Assembly (NCBI GenBank): GCA_025361725.1
Contig: JANYJV010000060.1
Coordinates: 1-55,384, forward strand
DNA from: Acidimicrobiia bacterium
GTDB taxonomy: Bacteria > Actinomycetota > Acidimicrobiia > IMCC26256 > JAENVU01
Direction: 5' to 3'
Length of the DNA stretch: 55,384 nucleotides
Of the stretch, positions 40,692 through 47,885 are shown piece after piece. A program made the translations under genes and the position numbers. The notes under the pieces were generated by a model. That model was given only the letters and a program-made list of their open reading frames with translations. It ran no database searches and was not told where the DNA came from. Numbering within the stretch: position 1 is the first letter of the stretch; each line of letters starts with the position of its first letter.

Positions 40692-41516
40692 GTGGAATTG
40701 GCGGAGCGGCTCGGGTACGACGCCGACGCGAAGTTGCTCATCATCAACTGCGACGACCTGGGGTCGTCACGCGCCGCCAACGTTGCGGTGTACGAGTCGA
40801 TCCGGTCCGGGTTGGGGACCAGCGCCACCTTGATGGTCCCGTGCCCGTGGTCCCGTGACGCCGCGGCGATGTACCGCGGTGAAGACGTCGGCGTTCACCT
40901 CACGTTGAACTCGGAATGGGAGAACTACCGGTGGGGACCGATCACCCACTCACCGAGCCTGCTCGACGGCGACGGCGGTTTCCCACGCACGATCGAAGAT
41001 GTGTGGGACCACGCCGACGTCGAGGAAGTCCGGAAGGAGTGCCGAGCCCAGATCGAGCGCTCCATCTTGTGGGGTTTCGACGTCAGCCACCTCGACAGTC
41101 ACATGGGCACGTTGCAACTCCGCCCAGAGTTCTTCGACGTGTACCTCGAACTCGCGATCGACTTCGCACTGCCACTCCGGCTCTCCGGCGCCCGATCCGA
41201 GAGTCGAGTCGGGTTCCCGTTCCGACGGCTGGCCGCAGAAGAAGGGATCGTCTTTCCCGACCACTTCGTGACCTCACCGATGGGCGCGCGCCGCACGATC
41301 GAGAAGCTGCTCTACGACCTGCGCCCCGGCGTCACCGAGGTCTACCTCCACCCCGCCCTGGACACCGATGAGTTGCGATCGTCCTATCCGGACTGGGCGG
41401 CGCGAGTCGAGGACTACGCCACGTTGTGTCACGACGCCGCGTTCGCCCACTTGCTCGATCGCGCCGGCGTCGTGCGGATCGGGTACCGCGAGCTGCGCGC
41501 ACTTCAGCGCGCCTGA
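40692..41516 (+). CDS. ChbG/YdjC-family carbohydrate deacetylase
   Basis: A 274-residue protein of the YdjC/ChbG fold. LLIINCDDLGSSRAANVAVY holds the catalytic Asp and metal-binding Asp, GEDVGVHLTLNSEW a metal-ligand His, FDVSHLDSHMGT the two further His residues, and EVYLHPALDTDEL a late conserved His. These metalloenzymes remove acetyl groups from chito-oligosaccharides; the actual substrate here may be another N-acetyl sugar. It starts at GTG 40692 behind the thiolase gene and is convergent with the SCP2 gene. Confidence 0.9.
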   Translation: MELAERLGYDADAKLLIINCDDLGSSRAANVAVYESIRSGLGTSATLMVPCPWSRDAAAMYRGEDVGVHLTLNSEWENYRWGPITHSPSLLDGDGGFPRTIEDVWDHADVEEVRKECRAQIERSILWGFDVSHLDSHMGTLQLRPEFFDVYLELAIDFALPLRLSGARSESRVGFPFRRLAAEEGIVFPDHFVTSPMGARRTIEKLLYDLRPGVTEVYLHPALDTDELRSSYPDWAARVEDYATLCHDAAFAHLLDRAGVVRIGYRELRALQRA

Positions 41517-41524
41517 ACCCGACG

Positions 41525-41549
41525 GGCGCGCCGGCCGGTCGGGCGCGCC
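41525..41549. terminator. GC-rich hairpin between convergent genes
   Basis: GGCGCGCC at 41525-41532 and again at 41542-41549 pair around a 9-nt loop. The element lies between genes ending at 41516 and 41556. There is no U-tract, so it is a weak terminator candidate. Confidence 0.4.
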
Positions 41550-41555
41550 GGAGCT

Positions 41556-41942
41556 CTAGAACTCGGTGTGCGCCCGAACGGTGGCTTGGAGTTCCTGGTA
41601 CTCGGCCGAGTTCGTCAGCGGGAGCAGCTGCATGAGCTTGCCCATCGCACCCGTGACCTTCATCCGGCCCTGCATGAACGCGGCGTTCAGGTCGAGCTCG
41701 CCTTTCTGGATCTTCACCGAGTCCTGATACGCGAGGGTCATCGTGAAGTCCGGGTCGTCGATCGCGCCGAGCGCACTCTCGAGCAACTTCCCGTCCTCGA
41801 GTTCCCACCAGTACTTGATGTCTCCGTCGGGACCGCCGGTGACCACGTACTGCATCCGGGCCGATGCGCCGGGACGTTCCGGCTGCGCCTGGGCCAACGC
41901 ACGGCCTTCGTCGATCCATTCGGGACTCAGGTACTTCGCCAT
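41556..41942 (-). CDS. SCP2 sterol-carrier domain protein
   Basis: A 128-residue single-domain protein. IKYWWELEDGKLLESALGAI and then DDPDFTMTLAYQDSVKIQKG followed by DLNAAFMQGRMKVTGAMGKL reproduce the SCP2 core with its conserved F-x-G-x-x-x-x-x-G pattern. Such proteins bind acyl-CoAs or sterols in a hydrophobic tunnel. It is last in a tight minus-strand run of acyl-CoA dehydrogenase, cyclase and mca, starting 22 bp after mca, and may hand acyl-CoA substrates to the dehydrogenase. Confidence 0.9.
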   Translation of the reverse strand: MAKYLSPEWIDEGRALAQAQPERPGASARMQYVVTGGPDGDIKYWWELEDGKLLESALGAIDDPDFTMTLAYQDSVKIQKGELDLNAAFMQGRMKVTGAMGKLMQLLPLTNSAEYQELQATVRAHTEF

Positions 41943-41964
41943 ATCGTCTCCTCCTCGTGATCGA

Positions 41965-42861
41965 CTATGCGACGCGCGTCGGTGCGGTCTCGCGGAGACC
42001 GGCAAACAAGTCGTCCTCGGCCGTACCTTCGGTGACTCCGGTCTCGACGAGCGTCCGCACCAACTCGAACTCTTCCCACGGGAAGACCTCGCGCAGGACG
42101 TCGTCCGGCAAACGCATCCAGAACCCTTCGGGATCGACTTGAGTCCGGTGCGCGAGCAGCGCGGCGCGTCGATGCTTGAGGAAATCTCCGACCTCGATGA
42201 AGGTCGTGAACCGTTCATCGCCGTCTTCGTTGAACCCGCGTTCGAACCACTGCGCGAAGGGACTCTCCTCGCCGCGTGCCAGGTAGGTCTCGTGGAGCAA
42301 TCGAACCCGTCGACCGGACCAGCCGGTGTAATAGAGCTTCGACGGCTGCCACGGCTCACCGGCGTCCGGGAACCGATCCGGGTCACCGGCGGCATCAAAG
42401 GCCGGGCCCGAGATCTCATGCACCCGCACGTGGTCGGGGTGGGGATAAAACTCGCGATCGTCGGCGTAGGTGATGATCACCTGAGGTCGTTCCGTGCGGA
42501 TGATCCGCACCAACCGCCCGACGGCTTCGTCGAACGGCGCATTCGTGAAGTTGTCCGCACGGGCGTTGGTCTCGGTGTCCTTCATGCCGGAATCGCGATA
42601 CCCGAGCATGTGCAGGGATGCGTAGCCAATGGCCTCGACGCTCGCCTGGAGTTCGTCCATGCGCACTGCGAACAGGTTCTCCCGCACCTCGGGCGTGTCC
42701 ACCGCCGGGTTCAGGATCTCGCCCTCCTCACCGCCGGTGCAGCACACCAGGACGCCCCGGATCCCCTCGGCTGCGTACTTCGCCACGGTGCCGGCCCCTT
42801 TCGAGGCTTCGTCGTCGGGGTGCGCGTGGACGGACAGCAGGCAGAGGGGAGCAGCAGTCAT
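41965..42861 (-). CDS. mca: Mycothiol S-conjugate amidase
   Basis: A 298-residue PIG-L/LmbE-fold metalloamidase. LLSVHAHPDDEASKGAGTVA has the HPDDE zinc-binding motif, VLVCCTGGEEGEILNP the second block, and FYPHPDHVRVHEI the catalytic HPDH. The C-terminal AHRTQVDPEGFWMRLP and EVFPWEEFELVR are typical of Mca rather than of the deacetylase MshB. Mca cleaves mycothiol-toxin adducts to release mercapturic acids for export, which marks a mycothiol-using actinobacterium. ATG 42861 is chosen over longer frames. It follows the cyclase gene by 10 bp. Confidence 0.9.
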   Translation of the reverse strand: MTAAPLCLLSVHAHPDDEASKGAGTVAKYAAEGIRGVLVCCTGGEEGEILNPAVDTPEVRENLFAVRMDELQASVEAIGYASLHMLGYRDSGMKDTETNARADNFTNAPFDEAVGRLVRIIRTERPQVIITYADDREFYPHPDHVRVHEISGPAFDAAGDPDRFPDAGEPWQPSKLYYTGWSGRRVRLLHETYLARGEESPFAQWFERGFNEDGDERFTTFIEVGDFLKHRRAALLAHRTQVDPEGFWMRLPDDVLREVFPWEEFELVRTLVETGVTEGTAEDDLFAGLRETAPTRVA

Positions 42862-42871
42862 GGCTTCGAAG

Positions 42872-43954
42872 TTAGTGCGTCTCGCCCGCAGGTTCCTCGG
42901 CCTCGACGAGTCGAGCGGCATAGATCTCGACCCGACCGATCCCTCGGATTCGCCGGGGCCGCAACCGATGGAACGAGAACCCGTCCCGGGTCGCGAGCAC
43001 GGCGGCCAACTCGGCCGAGACCACCGCCGACGACGGCCGGGCGATCTCCACGAGCCGGTGCGCGAGGTTGACCACCGCCCCGTAATAGTCGCCTTCTCGT
43101 GCGAGTGCCGGCCCGAACGCGAGCCCGGCTCGAGCACGCGGCAGCACGTCGTCCGAGCCCGTTCGTTCCGTCAGCGCATGCGCAACGTGCAGCGCGATCT
43201 CGGGATCTTCGGTGACGAACATCACCTCGTCACCGATCATCTTCACAAGCCGCGCGCCGAGCCGCGCCACCGTGTCATAGGTCACGGCCTCGAAGCGCTT
43301 GACCAGTGCGGCCAACTCCTTGCCGTCGAGTTCCTGACTGATCGCGGTGTAGCCGACCAGGTCGACGAACCCGACGGCCAATGACGGGATCTCGCCCGAC
43401 TCGAGCGGCGGCGACAACAACTTCCGCCAGATCGCGGCGCGGAGCTGCACGCGGAGCGCGTAGTCATTCATCCGGGCCAACAACTTCCAGTCCAGCGTGT
43501 CCGCGATGATGCCGGCCACGGTGGCATCGTCCGCTCCGGCCAGACGGGCACCGACGATCGCTTCGGCGATCTGATCCGACATCGATTCGGCCACGCGCGC
43601 CAGACCCGATCCGACCGCTCTCACCTGGGCCACGAGCACCTCGGCGTCGGAGTCGACGAACATCGAGGACTGCGTGCTGGTGTGGAGGGCGCGGAGCACT
43701 TCGACCGACTCGTCGGTGAAGACGGGCGAACCCTCGGGGACGTCCGGGAACCCCAGAGCCCGCCACAACATCGTGGCGGTTTCGTTCGGCACGTGGCTGC
43801 GGGCCGCGACCGAATCCGAGTCGAGGTACGGAGATCCGGGCACGAGGAGCCGATCTATGGCGAGCAACGTGAGCATTCCGTCACGCTCGGCCGTGGCGAT
43901 CTCGTCGCCGGTTGCGCCTCGAGACCGGAGGAACTCAATCAGTGTTTCGTCCAC
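42872..43954 (-). CDS. Class III adenylate cyclase with N-terminal regulatory domain (Rv1264-like)
   Basis: A 360-residue soluble cyclase. Residues 1 to about 165 are a helical regulatory domain like the pH-sensing autoinhibitory domain of mycobacterial Rv1264; SLAVGFVDLVGYTAISQELD then opens the catalytic domain with the first metal Asp, RLVKMIGDEVMFVTEDPEIA holds the second Asp and Lys for adenine recognition, and YYGAVVNLAHRLVEIARP gives the Asn/Arg pair. All catalytic residues are present, so it should make cAMP as a homodimer. It sits between the acyl-CoA dehydrogenase and mca genes with gaps of 21 and 10 bp. Confidence 0.9.
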   Translation of the reverse strand: MDETLIEFLRSRGATGDEIATAERDGMLTLLAIDRLLVPGSPYLDSDSVAARSHVPNETATMLWRALGFPDVPEGSPVFTDESVEVLRALHTSTQSSMFVDSDAEVLVAQVRAVGSGLARVAESMSDQIAEAIVGARLAGADDATVAGIIADTLDWKLLARMNDYALRVQLRAAIWRKLLSPPLESGEIPSLAVGFVDLVGYTAISQELDGKELAALVKRFEAVTYDTVARLGARLVKMIGDEVMFVTEDPEIALHVAHALTERTGSDDVLPRARAGLAFGPALAREGDYYGAVVNLAHRLVEIARPSSAVVSAELAAVLATRDGFSFHRLRPRRIRGIGRVEIYAARLVEAEEPAGETH

Positions 43955-43975
43955 CGGACTCCCCTCGCCGTGCAG

Positions 43976-45253
43976 CTACGCCGAGCGCGGAACGTCGATC
44001 CAGGGCAGCTCACGGGACGAGTCCGGCTCCTTGGGGAGACCGAGGACCCGCTCGCCGAGGATGTTGCGCATCACGTCCGAGGTCCCGCCCTCGATGGTGT
44101 TCGCCTGCGCGCGGAGGAATCCGAAGGCCACCAGCGCGTCTTCCTCGACCTTGGGTGAACGCCCGACCCGCTCGGTCTTGGACAGCGCCGACCCTTCCCA
44201 CGCGATGCCATTCATCCCCTCGAGATCGATGGCGAGGTTCTGCAGGCGCTGGTTGAACTCGGCCTGCATGAGCTTGGTGATGGAGCCCTCGGGTCCCGCC
44301 TCACCACCACTCTTGCGCTTCGAGGCTGCACGTTCGTTGTTGATGCGGATGAGCCGGCTCTCGATGTAGGCCTGAGCAAGTTGCTGGCGCACAATCGGAT
44401 TCGAAGTGTCGGTGGTCCGCGCGAGCAGCCGGTCGAAGGAACTCCCGCCGACGGCGTCGCCACCGATGGACCCCGCACCCGAGAGCGACACCCGCTCGTT
44501 CATGAGCGTCGTGATGGCAACCTTCCAGCCGTCGCCCTCCCGGCCGAGCATCCAGTCGTGGCGCACCCGAGCGTCGTTGAAGAAGACCTCGTTGAACTCC
44601 GCGTCACCGGTGATCTGAACGAGCGGACGAACTTCCACTCCGGGTTGGTGCATGTCGACGACGAAATACGACAGGCCGCCGTGCTTGGGCACGTCCGGGT
44701 CCGTGCGGCACAGCAGCATTCCCCAGCGAGAAATGTGCGCAACGGTCGTCCAGACCTTCTGACCGTTGACGACCCATTCGTCGCCATCGCGCACCGCGCG
44801 CGTCGCCAAGCCCGCAACATCCGAGCCGGCGCCGGGCTCCGAGAACAGCTGACACCAGATCTCCTGGTTGCACGCCAGTGGCTTGAGGAGTTGGTGCTTC
44901 ATCTCCTCGGTGCCCCACGCGAGCAGGGTCGGGCCACCCATCCCGATACCGATGATGTTGTAGGGGCGGGGCACCTGGTACCGCGCAAGCACGTCGTTGA
45001 CGGCCTTGGCTTCACCCGGGGCGAGTGACAGACCGGCGCCGTACTCAGCGGGCCAGGTAGGGGTCGCAAGACCGGCTTCACCGAGCGCAATACACCAATC
45101 GTCATAGGACATCGCCCCCCGCAACGACGCAACCATGGCGGAATCGCCCGCATCGACCGCTTCCATCCAGCCGGCGGGCAGATGATCGGCCAGCCAGGCC
45201 CGGGTGAACTCCTGCAGCGCAGGCGCAGAACGATCGTCGAGTACCGCCGACAT
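43976..45253 (-). CDS. Acyl-CoA dehydrogenase
   Basis: A 425-residue FAD enzyme of the actinobacterial FadE type. IWCQLFSEPGAGSDVAGLAT is signature 1 (FAD/substrate), VVNGQKVWTT the second block, and QANTIEGGTSDVMRNILGER signature 2. The catalytic Glu is expected in the TIEGGTS loop as in family-2 and long/branched-chain enzymes. It oxidises acyl-CoA to enoyl-CoA and passes electrons to ETF (etfBA is at 17-19 kb). The ATG at 45253 gives a normal N-terminus; the frame is open a few codons further. It is first in a four-gene minus-strand run. Confidence 0.94.
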   Translation of the reverse strand: MSAVLDDRSAPALQEFTRAWLADHLPAGWMEAVDAGDSAMVASLRGAMSYDDWCIALGEAGLATPTWPAEYGAGLSLAPGEAKAVNDVLARYQVPRPYNIIGIGMGGPTLLAWGTEEMKHQLLKPLACNQEIWCQLFSEPGAGSDVAGLATRAVRDGDEWVVNGQKVWTTVAHISRWGMLLCRTDPDVPKHGGLSYFVVDMHQPGVEVRPLVQITGDAEFNEVFFNDARVRHDWMLGREGDGWKVAITTLMNERVSLSGAGSIGGDAVGGSSFDRLLARTTDTSNPIVRQQLAQAYIESRLIRINNERAASKRKSGGEAGPEGSITKLMQAEFNQRLQNLAIDLEGMNGIAWEGSALSKTERVGRSPKVEEDALVAFGFLRAQANTIEGGTSDVMRNILGERVLGLPKEPDSSRELPWIDVPRSA

Positions 45254-45335
45254 GGATGACCTCCGAATCACCGAAACGGCGGACCCTATCCGCGACTGCC
45301 GTTCTTCGATGTCGGTGCACTAATTTCGCCACGCT

Positions 45336-47198
45336 TTGGCGACCGACCTTTCTCCCCACGGACCACCTCGGCCGGGCCTCGAACCGCTCCCGGCACCCGG
45401 GCGCGCGGCATTGGCCCGAGCTTGGAACGAGCAACGGCCGGGCCTCGCGGCAATGGCCGTCGGGAGTGCGATCCTGCTCCTGGTCATCATCTCGATCGGC
45501 GATCGCGTCACGCACCGCGACCGAGTGCTCGGTGGGGTCGACGTCGCAAGCATCTCGCTCGGCGCCGCGAGCGAACGGGAGGCGTTCCACTCCATCACCG
45601 ATCTGAGCGAGCGCCTCAAAGCTCTCCCGATCCACGCGCACGCTGGCTCGGCCGACCTCACGTTGGACCCATCGGCCATCGGATATCACGTCGACGCAGC
45701 GGCCACGGTCCGGAGCGCGCGCCGCCAGGGCCGAGCCACGAATCCCCTCAACGCACTCAGTGGCACCATCCTGCGACGGCTCCGTGCAGACCACGTTCGG
45801 CTCGTCGTCCGGTACGACCGGACTCGGCTCGCGGCCGTCATCGACTCCTGGGTGGGCGCGACCGGCAAGGGCCTGGTGGACGGCGGGCTGCGCTTCGACA
45901 ACGGTCAGGTGGCCGAGATCCGACCTCGGCGCGGTATCGGCATCGACCGCACCGAGGCCGAACGCCGGGTCATCGCTGCGATGGACGTCGGGTCCACCGA
46001 AATCGGCCGGTTGAGGATCGGTCGAATTGCGCCCGCCATCACCCTGGCGCAGGTGAACGAGACCGCTCGACGAGCCCGCCGACTGCTCGCGGCGCCGGTG
46101 ATCATCACCTCCGGCGCCACCCAGATCACCTTGACGCCGCCGCAGGTCGCCGCAATCTTGCGCACCCAGATCCACGGCCGCCGCCTCGAGCTCTCGGTGG
46201 ATGACACCGCACTGCGAGCCGCAATCGGCACGCAGCTCGCGACGATCGAGACCCCACCGAAGGACGCAACCTTCGCGATCAACGGGACATCGGTGTCGGT
46301 GGTGCCCGCGGTCGAGGGTCGGACCGTGTCGATCGCCGCGCTCGGGCGCGCGATCGAGCGCGGCGAGCACGCCATCGTTGCCCGCACCAGCATCACCCCG
46401 CCGGTACGCACGACCGAGTGGGCCCAGCGCCAGAACATCACCGAACTTGTCGCCTCGTACACAACCAATCACCCGTGTTGCGCGCCGCGCGTCACGAACA
46501 TTCACCGGGCCGCGGACACGATCAACGGCACCATCGTCGAAGCCGGCGGAACCTTCAGCCTCAACGATGCGCTCGGACCGCGCACCACCGAGAAGGGGTA
46601 CGTCCTCGCGCCCGGTATCGGTGCCAACCTCGAGTTCGAAGACTCGGTCGGCGGCGGTGTGAGTCAGCTCTCGACCACGTTGTACAACGCCACCTTCTTC
46701 GGCTGCTATCAGGACGTCACGCACACGGTGCACGCTCTCTACATCTCGCGTTACCCGATGGGTCGCGAAGCGACGTTGAACTACCCGTCGATCGACAACA
46801 AGTTCCGCAACGACTCGCACTCCGGGATACTGATCCGCACTTCGTACAGCGATACCTCGATCACGGTGTCGTTCTACGGGAACAAGGAAGGCCGGAGCTG
46901 TCGTGCCGAGGGCCCGAACATCCTCCAGACCATTCCGGTAGCCGACGAGTTCGTCGACGATCCTGCGCTTCCCGCCGGGACGCTCACGCAGTTGGCCCAC
47001 GGGTCGGTCGGATACGTCGTCGAGAACTTTCGGATCATCAGTCGGCCCGGAGTTCCCGACGTCCGCGAGCGCTACGTCGAGAGCTATTCGATGGCGAAGA
47101 ACAAGGTCGCCCGCGGTACCGGTCCGGTGGTCGTCGTGCCGCCCCCGGCTGTCCCTCCGGGTACGCCGCCCGGCCCAACGACGCCGCCCGCATCCTGA
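45336..47198 (+). CDS. VanW family membrane-anchored cell-wall protein
   Basis: A 620-residue protein starting at TTG 45336. One membrane helix (MAVGSAILLLVIISIG, about residues 40-55) follows a short cytoplasmic part. The extracellular portion has two PG_binding_4-like regions (about 60-330) and then the VanW domain: TNIHRAADTINGTIVEAGGT, FSLNDALGPRTTEKGYVLAP, SVGGGVSQLSTTLYNATFF and NYPSIDNKFRNDS. A Pro-rich tail ends it. VanW proteins are linked to peptidoglycan or envelope biology but lack a proven activity. The 18-bp-scale Shine-Dalgarno is weak; upstream GTG starts are possible. Confidence 0.9.
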   Translation: MATDLSPHGPPRPGLEPLPAPGRAALARAWNEQRPGLAAMAVGSAILLLVIISIGDRVTHRDRVLGGVDVASISLGAASEREAFHSITDLSERLKALPIHAHAGSADLTLDPSAIGYHVDAAATVRSARRQGRATNPLNALSGTILRRLRADHVRLVVRYDRTRLAAVIDSWVGATGKGLVDGGLRFDNGQVAEIRPRRGIGIDRTEAERRVIAAMDVGSTEIGRLRIGRIAPAITLAQVNETARRARRLLAAPVIITSGATQITLTPPQVAAILRTQIHGRRLELSVDDTALRAAIGTQLATIETPPKDATFAINGTSVSVVPAVEGRTVSIAALGRAIERGEHAIVARTSITPPVRTTEWAQRQNITELVASYTTNHPCCAPRVTNIHRAADTINGTIVEAGGTFSLNDALGPRTTEKGYVLAPGIGANLEFEDSVGGGVSQLSTTLYNATFFGCYQDVTHTVHALYISRYPMGREATLNYPSIDNKFRNDSHSGILIRTSYSDTSITVSFYGNKEGRSCRAEGPNILQTIPVADEFVDDPALPAGTLTQLAHGSVGYVVENFRIISRPGVPDVRERYVESYSMAKNKVARGTGPVVVVPPPAVPPGTPPGPTTPPAS

Positions 47199-47306
47199 GC
47201 GTCTACGACCAGACCCGACTTGGTCATTCCCGAACATTTCCCTGACGGCACGTGCACGTGGGGCGTCGAGGATGTTCAACATCACCCCGACCAAGGAGTT
47301 CAACTC

Positions 47307-47744
47307 ATGAACCGCACCACACTTCGCCGACTCGTCGGCACCGGTCTCACGGCAGTCGCGCTGAGCGTGTCGGCCGTCGCCGTACCCGCCGGCGTCGCCG
47401 ACGCCGGCACGGCTGACACCGTCGCCAGGGGCGCCCGCCAGCACCGACTGCACCTGACCGACACGCAGAAGCAATGCATGAAGGACCACGGCATCACCCG
47501 ACCCATCCGACCCCTCACCCCCGAAAAGATCACCGCCCTCAAAGCCGCAGCCAAAGCCTGCGACATCAAGCTCCCGAAGCGCCTCGGCCACCGGCTCACC
47601 GACACGCAGAAGCAATGCCTGAAGGACCACGGCATCACCCGACCCATCCGACCCCTCACCCCCGAAAAGATCACCGCCCTCAAAGCCGCAGCCAAAGCCT
47701 GCGACATCACCCTCCGGCATCGGATGGCAGCACCCCAGAGCTGA
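47307..47744 (+). CDS. Exported protein with two duplicated 47-residue two-Cys units
   Basis: A 145-residue secreted protein. A signal peptide (RRLVGTGLTAVALSVSAVAV, cleavage near ADAG at about residue 33) is followed by two near-identical units of 39 residues (50-88 and 97-135) in a 47-residue period. Each starts LTDTQKQC, holds DHGITRPIRPLTPEKI and ends LKAAAKACDI; cysteines are at 57, 85, 104 and 132, probably one disulfide per unit. AAGGAG at 47293 is a good Shine-Dalgarno. The family is unknown to me. Near-identical DNA between units shows a very recent duplication. Confidence 0.85.
   Translation: MNRTTLRRLVGTGLTAVALSVSAVAVPAGVADAGTADTVARGARQHRLHLTDTQKQCMKDHGITRPIRPLTPEKITALKAAAKACDIKLPKRLGHRLTDTQKQCLKDHGITRPIRPLTPEKITALKAAAKACDITLRHRMAAPQS
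47454..47709 (+). repeat. Tandem coding duplication, 115-bp units
   Basis: Units 47454-47568 and 47595-47709 match at 113 of 115 positions, 141 bp apart, inside the exported two-Cys protein gene. Identity at third positions shows recent duplication or gene conversion and the locus may be unstable. Confidence 0.92.
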
Positions 47745-47752
47745 CCTGACCT

Positions 47753-47844
47753 CCGCTCCTGGCCCTGCGGGCCGGGCCGCTCAGGCCACACTGCGCTGTC
47801 GTTCCGGCTGCGAGCGCGTGGCGGGTCCCTCTCCGTTCCGGTTC
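47753..47844 (-). repeat. Dispersed repeat, family B, inverted diverged copy
   Basis: Read on the minus strand this matches the two copies at 37641-37823, with CCGCTCCTGGCCCTGCGGGC here against CCGCTCTTGGCCCTGCGGGC. I estimate roughly three-quarters identity. It lies between convergent genes, next to a strong terminator. Confidence 0.7.
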
Positions 47845-47850
47845 AAGCAG

Positions 47851-47878
47851 ACGAGACGCCCCTTCGGGGGCGTCTCGT
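47851..47878. terminator. Bidirectional terminator with UUCG tetraloop
   Basis: ACGAGACGCCCC (47851-47862) and GGGGCGTCTCGT (47867-47878) form a perfect 12-bp stem closed by TTCG, between convergent genes ending at 47744 and 47886. Confidence 0.85.
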
Positions 47879-47885
47879 CGCGATG

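Noticed and set aside
45102-47720. 872-codon minus-strand open frame
   Set aside because: It is antisense to the VanW gene and the exported two-Cys protein gene and to part of the acyl-CoA dehydrogenase gene in another frame. The sense frames carry clear family motifs; the antisense product is rich in Arg, Gly, Asp and His with no domain, a high-GC artefact.
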